The notes beneath the pieces were generated by a model. The model was given only the letters and a program-made list of their open reading frames with translations, ran no database searches and had not been told where the DNA came from. This document shows, piece after piece, positions 1 through 6,262 of a DNA stretch of 7,328 nucleotides; position 1 is the first letter of the stretch; every line of letters begins with the position of its first letter. Location: contig JAUWNA010000091.1 in NCBI GenBank assembly GCA_030612905.1, positions 1 through 7,328 on the forward strand, read 5' to 3'. A program made the position numbers and the translations under genes. The stretch is from Promethearchaeota archaeon (GTDB taxonomy: Archaea > Asgardarchaeota > Lokiarchaeia > Sigyniarchaeales > SOKP01).

Positions 1-2
1 CA

Positions 3-2969
3 ATAAGAGTTCTTGATAAAATATTCAACCAAGTAAAATATTATTCCGCATTGTTAGACTATCAAGATTATTTTACCTTGTTTAAAGAAAATGGGGTGAT
101 TGAAACTAACCTAAGTCTGAATAAATTTACGGAAAACATGCAATGGATTAAGAATTTTAGTTCCGTATCACCGAGTTATAAAGTAAACTGGCCGTCATTA
201 AATATACTTTCAATAAATTGTTGCATTAAATTCAACCCCATTATTAAGAGACCAGAAATACTTAAATTCATTAATGAGCTGCCCTTTTTTGTTCTTCTTA
301 AGGAATCCAGAAATAGTTTCGGATTCGATATTGATGGATATTTTGTGATACCCACTATTTACCTTGATGAATTAAAACTTTATTTCGAGAAATTTAAAGA
401 TTATGGGTATATTCTTAAAATTAGGTTAAATATTCTTGAAAAAGGGGGATCTTTTGTTAACTTAAATTATTTTCGAGAATATCACGATAAAAAAACAATT
501 GTTAATAGAAATCACAAATTCTATGACAATAAATACGAATTAGATTTTTCGATTGCATATGCAAAAGAAGTTATTATGCCTAGTTTGTCACTTCTCGATT
601 GGTTAATAATTGATAGAATTCGTTACTTTTCACAAACTGGATTTAATTTCGAAAGAAGGGCTGGAGCTCTTAAGTTGTTAAAGACTGATCTTATTAACGA
701 AATTATTAGTCAAAGGAAATTTATTACTGACTTAAAAACAAATTTGTTAACCATCCATTCCTCGTTAAAACTCAGGAATAGTTTTCTTGAGTTTTTAAAA
801 ACAAATGAATCCTTTGGATTCTTTTACATTAAAAATATGCTTAATGACTATATTATTACTTTTAACATAATTAAAGATATTTTAGTTAAAAATCCTTCTA
901 TCAACAGTGTCTTCAAATTTCGCGAACATTTTAAAAAGCAAGGAATATCAAATTCAATCGAAAATAACATTACTTTTAAAAATTCAACAATTAAAAAGTC
1001 GATTTTTAACCAATTCATCCCATTATATTTTAAATCACAGGAGAATTTTGAGGAAGAAATTAACAAATATTTCAGTTTTTTTAAAGTAATTAGTTCTTGT
1101 TACGATTTGAAGATCTTCAATCTTCAATCAATTCGCACGATTGTAAAAAACAGATCTTTGATAAACACTATTTATGTATCTAAGGAAGAAAAATTACTGA
1201 GTTCATATGAACACTATGAATTATCTGACCTAACATATCAATTAATTGAGGAAAAGCTAGATTATTACCTAAATAGCAAACCACCTGTAATTAAACCAAA
1301 TTTAATCGCAAATATAGTAGTTTCAATGGTTCAAGTTTTTATTGTTTTATTAAAAAATAACGAGGAAACTTTAGAAAATCTTAAAAAAATATCTTTTATA
1401 TCAAAAAGAATGACAATTGTTTCTGGAGAAATACTAAATGTAGTATTACAAATTCCATACTTAAGTAGCAGTGAAAAGGGGACATTTATTTCATTGTTGA
1501 TTAATCTTTTTAAAGAAAATTTGATTAGTGCTAAAAGATATTTGTGGAGCTATCTTCAACAGGCGTTTTCAAGGAAAGATTTTTACGATTTAGAACAGAA
1601 AAAGTTTTTCTACACAAAAGATCTTTTTAAACAATTTTACCTAAATGTGAGAAACATTCTTGGTGAAGTACAAAAACCACTCCCAGAAATCCAAAATAAA
1701 CAACAAAACATATTTTGGTCAAAAGAAGAAGATATTTCTCATTTAATTAAATCTGTCGAGGCTCGTGTTAGAAGAGAGCATGTAGATTTAAGCGTTAATA
1801 AGTTGAATGACCTTGTCGAATTCCATAATAAATTAGAAGAAAAATTGTTAACTCTTAGCGAGTTTAAAGAATCCCAAGAAAAGTTTTTCTTCAAAAACTA
1901 CATTAATTCAATCGATTTTATGCCTTCTTTTAAGCATTTCGGAATGAGTCAATATTTTTTGTATTTCTATCCCACAAATATCAATCAAATTGATTTTAAG
2001 CTTTTAATGAGTAATTCTTTCCAATCTGTTAAATATCCTGCCCAGATAGATAACTCCAATTCTTTTTTATTCCAATATATTTTTCCATATCGCAATCCTG
2101 GTATATCTACTTATTTAAATTGGTTAACTAAATCGAAAAAAATCGTCAGAGAGTATTGTTTATTTTTCGTTAAAAAAGCGTATCAAATACTGCATTTCAA
2201 TTACAACCTAAGTTCTGCTGGTTGGGATCTTGACCCAAATCGCTTTAAAATTTACTTTCAAAACATATTATTTAACCCCGATTATAAGATTCAAATTCCA
2301 GATATGAAAGAATTTAACATTGGAGATTTGAACGTTTCAGATTATTATGGTCCCGATTCCCCCGAATATAAAGCGTTATCTCAAATTTATAATAGGAAAT
2401 CGTTAGATATTAAATCATATTTAACAAGGCGATATTTTAAAATAATTGGCAATATCACTGAATTATTAAATAAAGGCTTGATACATCCTTATATCTCTGT
2501 TAAAAATTTAGACTTAATCGAAGAAATAATTATTATTTTACCGAACGTTAAACAAGAGCTAAACGAGACAATAATTAAAGTCTTCAGCTTCTTTAACGTT
2601 GGATTCATTTACGAAGTAGAAGGAGAGTATTATATTCACGGATTTGACGAAGTGATAAAGTTTGAGAACGGATTGATGATAAAATTACGCTTACCAGATT
2701 GTCAACTCGACGAATTTGAGAGGCTTTTCGATCTAATTTTTGAATATTTGGAAATCGATCATTACCTTATACTAAACGATTTAGTCGATGGAGAAAACTT
2801 AATTAAATCAACATTTAAAGAGTTGAAATTATTAGAGACTTACAATCCTTTAATTAATCTTATTTGGAACGATAAAGATAAAAAATGGCGGAATCACAAG
2901 TTGTTTAACGAGAAATTTGAACCGTTTTATCCTGATTTGTTTTATGGAAAGGATAAATACGATTTATAG
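3..2969 (+). CDS. Very large unrecognised protein, 5'-partial, with possible winged-helix and Lrp/RAM-like modules
   Basis: The reading frame is open to the left edge: the 16 codons before the TTG at 51 contain no stop, so that TTG is probably internal and the gene begins outside the window. At least 988 residues are visible (numbered from position 3). Residues about 64-146 alternate predicted strands and helices as in a beta-alpha-beta-beta-alpha-beta fold. Residues about 784-838 look like a winged helix (short helices, then a GLIHPYISV wing) and lead into a second similar alpha/beta unit at about 840-928. The two units share the pattern PxxxLDExxxxF at residues 117 and 898 with identical spacing. 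The region between is long, helical and rich in Lys, Phe, Ile and Asn, with a charged coiled-coil-like stretch near 585-638. There is no signal peptide or clear membrane span in the visible part. The Lrp/AsnC resemblance is inferred from fold pattern only; function is unknown. It could be an Asgard-specific regulator or scaffold. That it is a real gene is nearly certain. Confidence 0.9.
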   Translation: MRVLDKIFNQVKYYSALLDYQDYFTLFKENGVIETNLSLNKFTENMQWIKNFSSVSPSYKVNWPSLNILSINCCIKFNPIIKRPEILKFINELPFFVLLKESRNSFGFDIDGYFVIPTIYLDELKLYFEKFKDYGYILKIRLNILEKGGSFVNLNYFREYHDKKTIVNRNHKFYDNKYELDFSIAYAKEVIMPSLSLLDWLIIDRIRYFSQTGFNFERRAGALKLLKTDLINEIISQRKFITDLKTNLLTIHSSLKLRNSFLEFLKTNESFGFFYIKNMLNDYIITFNIIKDILVKNPSINSVFKFREHFKKQGISNSIENNITFKNSTIKKSIFNQFIPLYFKSQENFEEEINKYFSFFKVISSCYDLKIFNLQSIRTIVKNRSLINTIYVSKEEKLLSSYEHYELSDLTYQLIEEKLDYYLNSKPPVIKPNLIANIVVSMVQVFIVLLKNNEETLENLKKISFISKRMTIVSGEILNVVLQIPYLSSSEKGTFISLLINLFKENLISAKRYLWSYLQQAFSRKDFYDLEQKKFFYTKDLFKQFYLNVRNILGEVQKPLPEIQNKQQNIFWSKEEDISHLIKSVEARVRREHVDLSVNKLNDLVEFHNKLEEKLLTLSEFKESQEKFFFKNYINSIDFMPSFKHFGMSQYFLYFYPTNINQIDFKLLMSNSFQSVKYPAQIDNSNSFLFQYIFPYRNPGISTYLNWLTKSKKIVREYCLFFVKKAYQILHFNYNLSSAGWDLDPNRFKIYFQNILFNPDYKIQIPDMKEFNIGDLNVSDYYGPDSPEYKALSQIYNRKSLDIKSYLTRRYFKIIGNITELLNKGLIHPYISVKNLDLIEEIIIILPNVKQELNETIIKVFSFFNVGFIYEVEGEYYIHGFDEVIKFENGLMIKLRLPDCQLDEFERLFDLIFEYLEIDHYLILNDLVDGENLIKSTFKELKLLETYNPLINLIWNDKDKKWRNHKLFNEKFEPFYPDLFYGKDKYDL

Positions 2970-3033
2970 TTAATATTCTGTATTTTCTTATTACATTAAA
3001 ATTCAAAATTAAACGACAATTTTGTATGTATTA

Positions 3034-3043
3034 GCTTTTTAAT
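3034..3043 (+). promoter_or_regulatory. Candidate TATA box for the acyl-CoA synthetase gene
   Basis: GCTTTTTAATC is the best TATA-like element in the gap after the large gene. A start of transcription about 25 bp further on would fall near 3063-3066, downstream of the TTG at 3046 but about 30 nt ahead of the ATG at 3094. This mildly supports the ATG. Other AT-rich tracts (for example around 2995-3003) could serve instead, so the call is weak. Confidence 0.25.
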
Positions 3044-3093
3044 CTTTGAATTTCAAAAAAAATAAAACAGTTCAAATTTTTTCCTATATACAA

Positions 3094-4545
3094 ATGGCAC
3101 CCGAAGATTTTAATTTTGCTAAGTTCGACACCTTATTTCACCCGACGCACATTGCGTTTATTGGTGCGAGCGAAAAATCGAGATTTGGTGCGATGCTTTA
3201 CTTACCCGCCTTTAAGAATTCAAAATGGGCAGATACTTTTTACCCGGTTAATCCAAAGTACGAAAAAATACTTGGTTGGAAGTGTTATTCTTCAGTACTT
3301 GAAATTCCTTATCCTGTAGATACGGCATATATCTCGGTGAAAACAAAATATATTCCTGCTGTTCTAAAAGAGTGTGTACAAAAAGAAATCCCTTGGGTCG
3401 TAATATTTGCTTCCGGATTTTCTGAAACGGGTGACTCATCTGGATTAAAATTAGAGCAAGAATTAAAACAAATAATCAAAGATACAAACACAAGGATAAT
3501 AGGCCCAAATTGTCTAGGTCCATATAACGCCACTGAAGGAATGGCGTTTACATTTAGCGCAAAAAATAATACTCCTGGCTCTATTTCGTTTATGTCTCAA
3601 TCTGGAGGGCACATGAGCCAATTATTAGATGTAGGTTATAAGCGCGATCTCAGGTATAGGTATGGAGTATCGTTTGGAAACCAATTAGATCTGAATTGTG
3701 TTGATTTTCTGAAACACTTCCGTAAAGATTCGACTACCCATGTCATTTCAGCTTATCTAGAATCGTTTGGTTCAGCAACGGGTTATGATTTCTTTTTAGA
3801 GCTCAAAAAAGCAACAAAAGTTAAACCTGTTATCATCTGGAAGGGTGGTTACACGAATGATGGCTTTCGAGCAGCCTTTTCGCACACGGGTGCCATTGTA
3901 AGCGATTTAAGATTATGGCAGTCAATGGCTAAGCAAACGGGGGCGATAATCGTTAAAGACAACGAAGAATTTTGGAATGCAATGAAAACTTTCGAATTAT
4001 TATTTCCTAGATATATACCCGCTGGAAGAAATGTAGGAATAATAACTCCTGGTGGAGGTTCTAGCGTAAATACGACAGATCTATTAAGTTCATACAATTT
4101 AAAAATTCCTGAATTAACCTTGGAATCACAACAGAAAATTAGTGAGATATTACCTTACGAAAATGTAAATGTGAAAAACCCAATAGATTTAGGAGCTTCC
4201 GGTTTTGTTGTTGAAATATTTTCAAAATGTATAAAAATTGTGATTGAAGATACCAACATCGATATTATTGTGATTCCGTTATGGCAGCATTTTGTATATA
4301 ACCATGTATTCAAACGTATGATAAAAATCCAGAAATCTACTTCGAAACCATTTGTTTTTTGTATGCCCAGTATAGCTGACTCTTCAGAACTCGCGACGAG
4401 ATTTTCTTCAGTCAAAAAAATTCTACACAAGGAGAGAGTTCTATATTTTTTCTCTTTAAGAGATGCCGCGAGAAGTCTATCGCTTTATTGCGATTATATT
4501 GAATTTTTAAAATCGCACAACTACAAAATTTCAAATGAAAAGTAA
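3094..4545 (+). CDS. Acyl-CoA synthetase (ADP-forming), alpha subunit
   Basis: Enzymes of this family convert acyl-CoA + ADP + phosphate to acid + ATP + CoA in the cytoplasm, the energy-conserving step of archaeal fermentation. The 483-residue product has the usual alpha-subunit order. A CoA-binding Rossmann domain has IGAS at residues 23-26 and GPNCLG at 137-142. The succinyl-CoA-ligase-like domain has SQSGG at 169-173, the supporting Glu in YLES (about 223) and the phosphorylated His in FSHTG (264). Domain 5 has TPGGGSS at 318-324 and NPIDL at 362-366. The length is close to that of known alpha subunits. ATP-grasp domains 3-4 (the beta subunit) are neither fused nor visible nearby. The ATG at 3094 leaves a normal short lead before the Rossmann domain; an in-frame TTG at 3046 would add 16 Lys/Phe-rich residues, and neither start has a Shine-Dalgarno sequence. 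Substrate specificity cannot be read from the sequence: acetate, branched or aromatic acids are all possible. Confidence 0.93.
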   Translation: MAPEDFNFAKFDTLFHPTHIAFIGASEKSRFGAMLYLPAFKNSKWADTFYPVNPKYEKILGWKCYSSVLEIPYPVDTAYISVKTKYIPAVLKECVQKEIPWVVIFASGFSETGDSSGLKLEQELKQIIKDTNTRIIGPNCLGPYNATEGMAFTFSAKNNTPGSISFMSQSGGHMSQLLDVGYKRDLRYRYGVSFGNQLDLNCVDFLKHFRKDSTTHVISAYLESFGSATGYDFFLELKKATKVKPVIIWKGGYTNDGFRAAFSHTGAIVSDLRLWQSMAKQTGAIIVKDNEEFWNAMKTFELLFPRYIPAGRNVGIITPGGGSSVNTTDLLSSYNLKIPELTLESQQKISEILPYENVNVKNPIDLGASGFVVEIFSKCIKIVIEDTNIDIIVIPLWQHFVYNHVFKRMIKIQKSTSKPFVFCMPSIADSSELATRFSSVKKILHKERVLYFFSLRDAARSLSLYCDYIEFLKSHNYKISNEK

Positions 4546-4549
4546 AAAA
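4544..4549 (-). terminator. T6 terminator tract for the small minus-strand gene
   Basis: Six A on the plus strand read as T6 on the minus strand, starting 5 nt after the TAG of the small minus-strand gene. Archaeal polymerase stops at T-runs without needing a hairpin. The tract overlaps the last bases of the acyl-CoA synthetase stop codon. Confidence 0.45.
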
Positions 4550-4553
4550 GGCA

Positions 4554-4811
4554 CTAACATTTTTTTATAATTTCTTTTAGGTATAGTTTCATAAAATATC
4601 TTTGAATACTACAATAATCTAATTTTTGATTATTCGTTAAGGTGGTTAATTCTTTATTGTTTAACAAGAAAAAGTGGACATCAATGATTTTTCCGTAAAA
4701 TTTGTTTAATTTGTTGACAAATTCTTGTTGTTTTAAGTGAATTAATTCTTTTTCTTCAAAAACGGGTAGATTAGATAAATAGTTTGCTTTAGTACTATCA
4801 AAGGATTCCAT
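4554..4811 (-). CDS. Small unrecognised protein, 85 residues
   Basis: I do not recognise this protein. From the ATG at 4811 it has 85 residues, is charged and looks helical, with an acidic/Lys-rich stretch (LPVFEEKELIHLKQQEF) followed by two more amphipathic segments and a Lys-rich C-terminus. It has no signal peptide or membrane span. The frame extends upstream to a TTG at 4844, two codons after a stop. Support for a real gene: balanced protein-like composition, a good TATA box upstream, and a neat tail-to-tail arrangement 8 bp from the acyl-CoA synthetase gene with T-tracts for both. The TATA box at 4867-4876 predicts transcription starting close to 4845, so the TTG would be a leaderless start and the ATG would have a leader of about 33 nt; no Shine-Dalgarno sequence precedes either. 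A chance ORF in AT-rich DNA cannot be excluded. Confidence 0.6.
   Translation of the reverse strand: MESFDSTKANYLSNLPVFEEKELIHLKQQEFVNKLNKFYGKIIDVHFFLLNNKELTTLTNNQKLDYCSIQRYFMKLYLKEIIKKC
4560..4566 (+). terminator. T7 terminator tract after the acyl-CoA synthetase gene
   Basis: Seven T begin 15 nt after the stop codon at 4543-4545, a typical archaeal oligo-T terminator. The tract lies inside the last codons of the convergent small gene. Confidence 0.5.
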
Positions 4812-4866
4812 AGAATAATTGATATTAGCTTTTCCTGAACTCAATTTTTATCACTTAGAATTTTAA

Positions 4867-4876
4867 ATTTATATAA
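4867..4876 (-). promoter_or_regulatory. TATA box of the small minus-strand gene
   Basis: The minus strand reads TTATATAAAT, close to the archaeal TATA consensus. Transcription would start about 25 bp on, near 4845, just at the TTG (4844) and about 33 nt before the ATG (4811) of the small gene. Confidence 0.5.
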
Positions 4877-5010
4877 TTAAACCCCATTGTTTTTGAAACT
4901 GTAGTGCTGTTTTAATTTTGTCGGTAATCTGCAATAATACCTACTAAATTGTCTATTTTTGAGGGTAATTACGGCTATAATCTCAATTTTGTATATATTA
5001 TTGTTTTTCG

Positions 5011-5020
5011 TATATTAAAT
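5011..5020 (+). promoter_or_regulatory. Candidate upstream TATA box of the nine-helix membrane protein gene
   Basis: TATATTAAAT would place a transcript start near 5036-5045. Such a transcript would have a leader of about 100 nt before the ATG at 5143, covering the possible 16-codon ORF. A second AT element, GTATATATTA at 4991-5000, is an alternative. Confidence 0.3.
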
Positions 5021-5053
5021 TTAGAGCAAATTATATGTTAAGGGGTTAATAAT

Positions 5054-5104
5054 TTGAAACTAAAACCTAAAATAATTCTGAAAGCAATATTTAAAATAAA
5101 TTAA
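5054..5104 (+). CDS. Possible 16-residue leader peptide
   Basis: A TTG preceded at 8 nt by AAGGGG (5040-5045) opens a 16-codon frame ending in TAA at 5102-5104. AAGGGG can pair with the 3' end of 16S rRNA over six bases with one G-U wobble, and the same hexamer precedes the membrane protein gene. The peptide (MKLKPKIILKAIFKIN) is strongly cationic with alternating hydrophobic residues. It ends 38 nt before the next start. Such short ORFs arise easily by chance in this base composition, and there is no homology evidence. Confidence 0.15.
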   Translation: MKLKPKIILKAIFKIN

Positions 5105-5112
5105 ATATATTA
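5101..5112 (+). promoter_or_regulatory. Candidate proximal TATA box of the nine-helix membrane protein gene
   Basis: TTAAATATATTA is preceded by an A-rich tract that could act as a BRE. A start about 25 bp on would be near 5131, giving a leader of roughly 10 nt. That would start transcription inside or at the AAGGGG motif, so the two signals would not be used together. Confidence 0.4.
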
Positions 5113-5129
5113 TCTGAATTATAATCTTA

Positions 5130-5135
5130 AAGGGG
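5130..5135 (+). promoter_or_regulatory. Shine-Dalgarno-like site
   Basis: AAGGGG lies 7 nt before the ATG at 5143 and can pair with the anti-Shine-Dalgarno sequence with one G-U wobble. It fixes this start, and is one of the few ribosome binding sites visible in the window. Confidence 0.55.
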
Positions 5136-5142
5136 AAAATTA

Positions 5143-6159
5143 ATGGGTTTTATTTCTGGACTGAAAGGAGTGTTTAAAAAACGTATTTACATATTTATTA
5201 TATTCTCCTTTATTCTTACTTGGGTATTGATATTAACTAACTCTTACTTGAAAAACGAGTCACTTAGGACATTTATAATTATATTTGGGGGCGGTTTTTT
5301 ACTCTTTAATGTAATTTTATTTTGTATATCCTTTTTTAAGAAACTTGATGATTTGAACAAATGGTTTTTCCTCATCTGCTTTATAATTGCGATAGTTCTA
5401 AATGTCTTTCTCTCTGATACTATTTTTAACCCAACATCTAATTTATATTTACTAATTCTCCTTAATGCAAATCTGTTTTTTACTTCTTTCTTTGCCTTTA
5501 AACTATGTATGGATTCTGCTACTAAAGTCGATGATTATTTGTATAAAAATAAAAGATCTAGAATAATAATTCGGCTTGTAGAATTTTGCGTTTTTGGTTT
5601 TTTAGTTTGGTGGTTTTTCAGAATCACAATAACCTTTTTCAATCATACTCCATCTGATTTGTTCACTTATGTTATCCGAATTTTACAAATAATGTTTTGG
5701 GTAAACATAGTTCTAATGGTAGTTGTGCTATTTCGATTTATTATAACGAAAAAGTTATCGGCGTTCATTACTTTATTTTTTCTGCTAACTCTCTTCTACA
5801 CTTTATATATCCTTTTTGATTTATTGTTTGGAATATTTTTTAGTGCTGAATCGGGAAACCCAATTTACATTGTTACATCGTTTATTATTGATATTTTATT
5901 GTTCCTATACATCTTAGGAGTCGTTTATGATAGAGTTGATTATATACAAACTAAATTAAAAGTCTTTAAAGTCGATACAATTGCTTTATTTCTGATAATA
6001 ATGAAAAGTTATGCTCAGGTTTCAAAAGCCTTTGCAATAACCATTGAGTCCGAAATACAAATCTTCCAAGCTACGTGGTTATTCATAATATTTATGTTTT
6101 TTAACCTAATATTTGGAATTCACTCAATTTTCGCTCACAAGTACGGAAAAGGTAAGTAA
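5143..6159 (+). CDS. Polytopic membrane protein of unknown function, about nine helices
   Basis: This 338-residue protein is rich in Phe, Ile and Leu and is clearly an integral membrane protein. Hydrophobic segments lie at about 15-33, 43-65, 73-91, 100-122, 143-165, 176-200, 206-233, 240-262 and 308-331, with a weaker one near 278-290. Loops are short and carry Lys/Arg clusters (KKR at 12-14, KNKRSR at 135-140, TKK at 202-204), and the C-terminus is basic. No transporter signature, catalytic motif or soluble domain is recognisable, so I assign no function. The ATG at 5143 is supported by the Shine-Dalgarno-like AAGGGG. The gene stands alone, ending 103 bp before a convergent membrane protein gene. 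The two membrane proteins show no obvious sequence similarity. It could be a sensor, a channel or a lipid-associated protein. Confidence 0.88.
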   Translation: MGFISGLKGVFKKRIYIFIIFSFILTWVLILTNSYLKNESLRTFIIIFGGGFLLFNVILFCISFFKKLDDLNKWFFLICFIIAIVLNVFLSDTIFNPTSNLYLLILLNANLFFTSFFAFKLCMDSATKVDDYLYKNKRSRIIIRLVEFCVFGFLVWWFFRITITFFNHTPSDLFTYVIRILQIMFWVNIVLMVVVLFRFIITKKLSAFITLFFLLTLFYTLYILFDLLFGIFFSAESGNPIYIVTSFIIDILLFLYILGVVYDRVDYIQTKLKVFKVDTIALFLIIMKSYAQVSKAFAITIESEIQIFQATWLFIIFMFFNLIFGIHSIFAHKYGKGK

Positions 6160-6183
6160 AAGAATATATTAATAATTCAATAA

Positions 6184-6191
6184 TTTTTTTT
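6184..6191 (+). terminator. T8 terminator after the nine-helix membrane protein gene
   Basis: Eight consecutive T begin 25 nt after the stop at 6157-6159, a strong archaeal oligo-T terminator for the plus strand. Confidence 0.65.
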
Positions 6192-6207
6192 GTAAATTCT
6201 TTAGATA

Positions 6208-6236
6208 AAAATACGAACTTTAGGTTTTAGTATTTT
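6208..6236. repeat. Short inverted repeat between convergent genes
   Basis: AAAATAC (6208-6214) and GTATTTT (6230-6236) are perfect 7-base complements around a 15-base loop. It could fold as a weak hairpin in the 3' ends of both convergent transcripts. It is AT-rich and may be chance. Confidence 0.3.
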
Positions 6237-6241
6237 AAAAT

Positions 6242-6257
6242 AAAAAGAAAAAGAAAA
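6242..6257 (-). terminator. Multiple T-tract terminator of the glycine-rich membrane protein gene
   Basis: The minus strand reads TTTT-C-TTTTT-C-TTTTT starting 5 nt after the TAG of the minus-strand gene (6263-6265). Successive T-tracts of this kind are efficient archaeal terminators. Confidence 0.65.
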
Positions 6258-6262
6258 TTTAT

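Larger units (their letters stand above)
4812..5142. other. Regulatory intergenic region between divergent genes
   Basis: About 330 bases with no clear gene. It holds a minus-strand TATA box (4867-4876), at least three plus-strand TATA-like elements (4991-5000, 5011-5020, 5101-5112), two copies of AAGGGG (5040-5045 and 5130-5135) and a possible 16-codon ORF (5054-5104). The stretch 4880-4980 shows nothing recognisable: no tRNA-like cloverleaf, no GC-rich RNA island and no long repeats. Confidence 0.6.

Noticed and set aside
848..1089. Short open frames on both strands inside the giant gene
   Set aside because: They lie wholly within a strongly supported long frame, have no promoter or ribosome-binding signal and have biased composition typical of shadow frames.
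3116..3533. Overlapping short frames of 63-74 residues within the acyl-CoA synthetase gene
   Set aside because: The enzyme frame carries clear family motifs across this region; the others are out-of-frame or antisense shadows.
3849..4430. Antisense frames of 82 and 91 residues opposite the acyl-CoA synthetase catalytic and C-terminal domains
   Set aside because: They are opposite conserved motifs (SHTG, TPGGGSS, NPIDL), so their sequence is dictated by the sense protein; no promoter evidence.
4880..4980. Search for a tRNA, small RNA or riboswitch in the 4812-5142 gap
   Set aside because: No GC-rich island, cloverleaf arms or T-loop-like sequence was found; only AT-rich promoter-like DNA is visible.
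4874..5054. Imperfect inverted repeat between AATTAAACCCC (4874-4884) and GGGGTTAATAATT (5042-5054)
   Set aside because: The arms match only with an inserted base or two and are about 160 bp apart; likely chance in AT-rich DNA.
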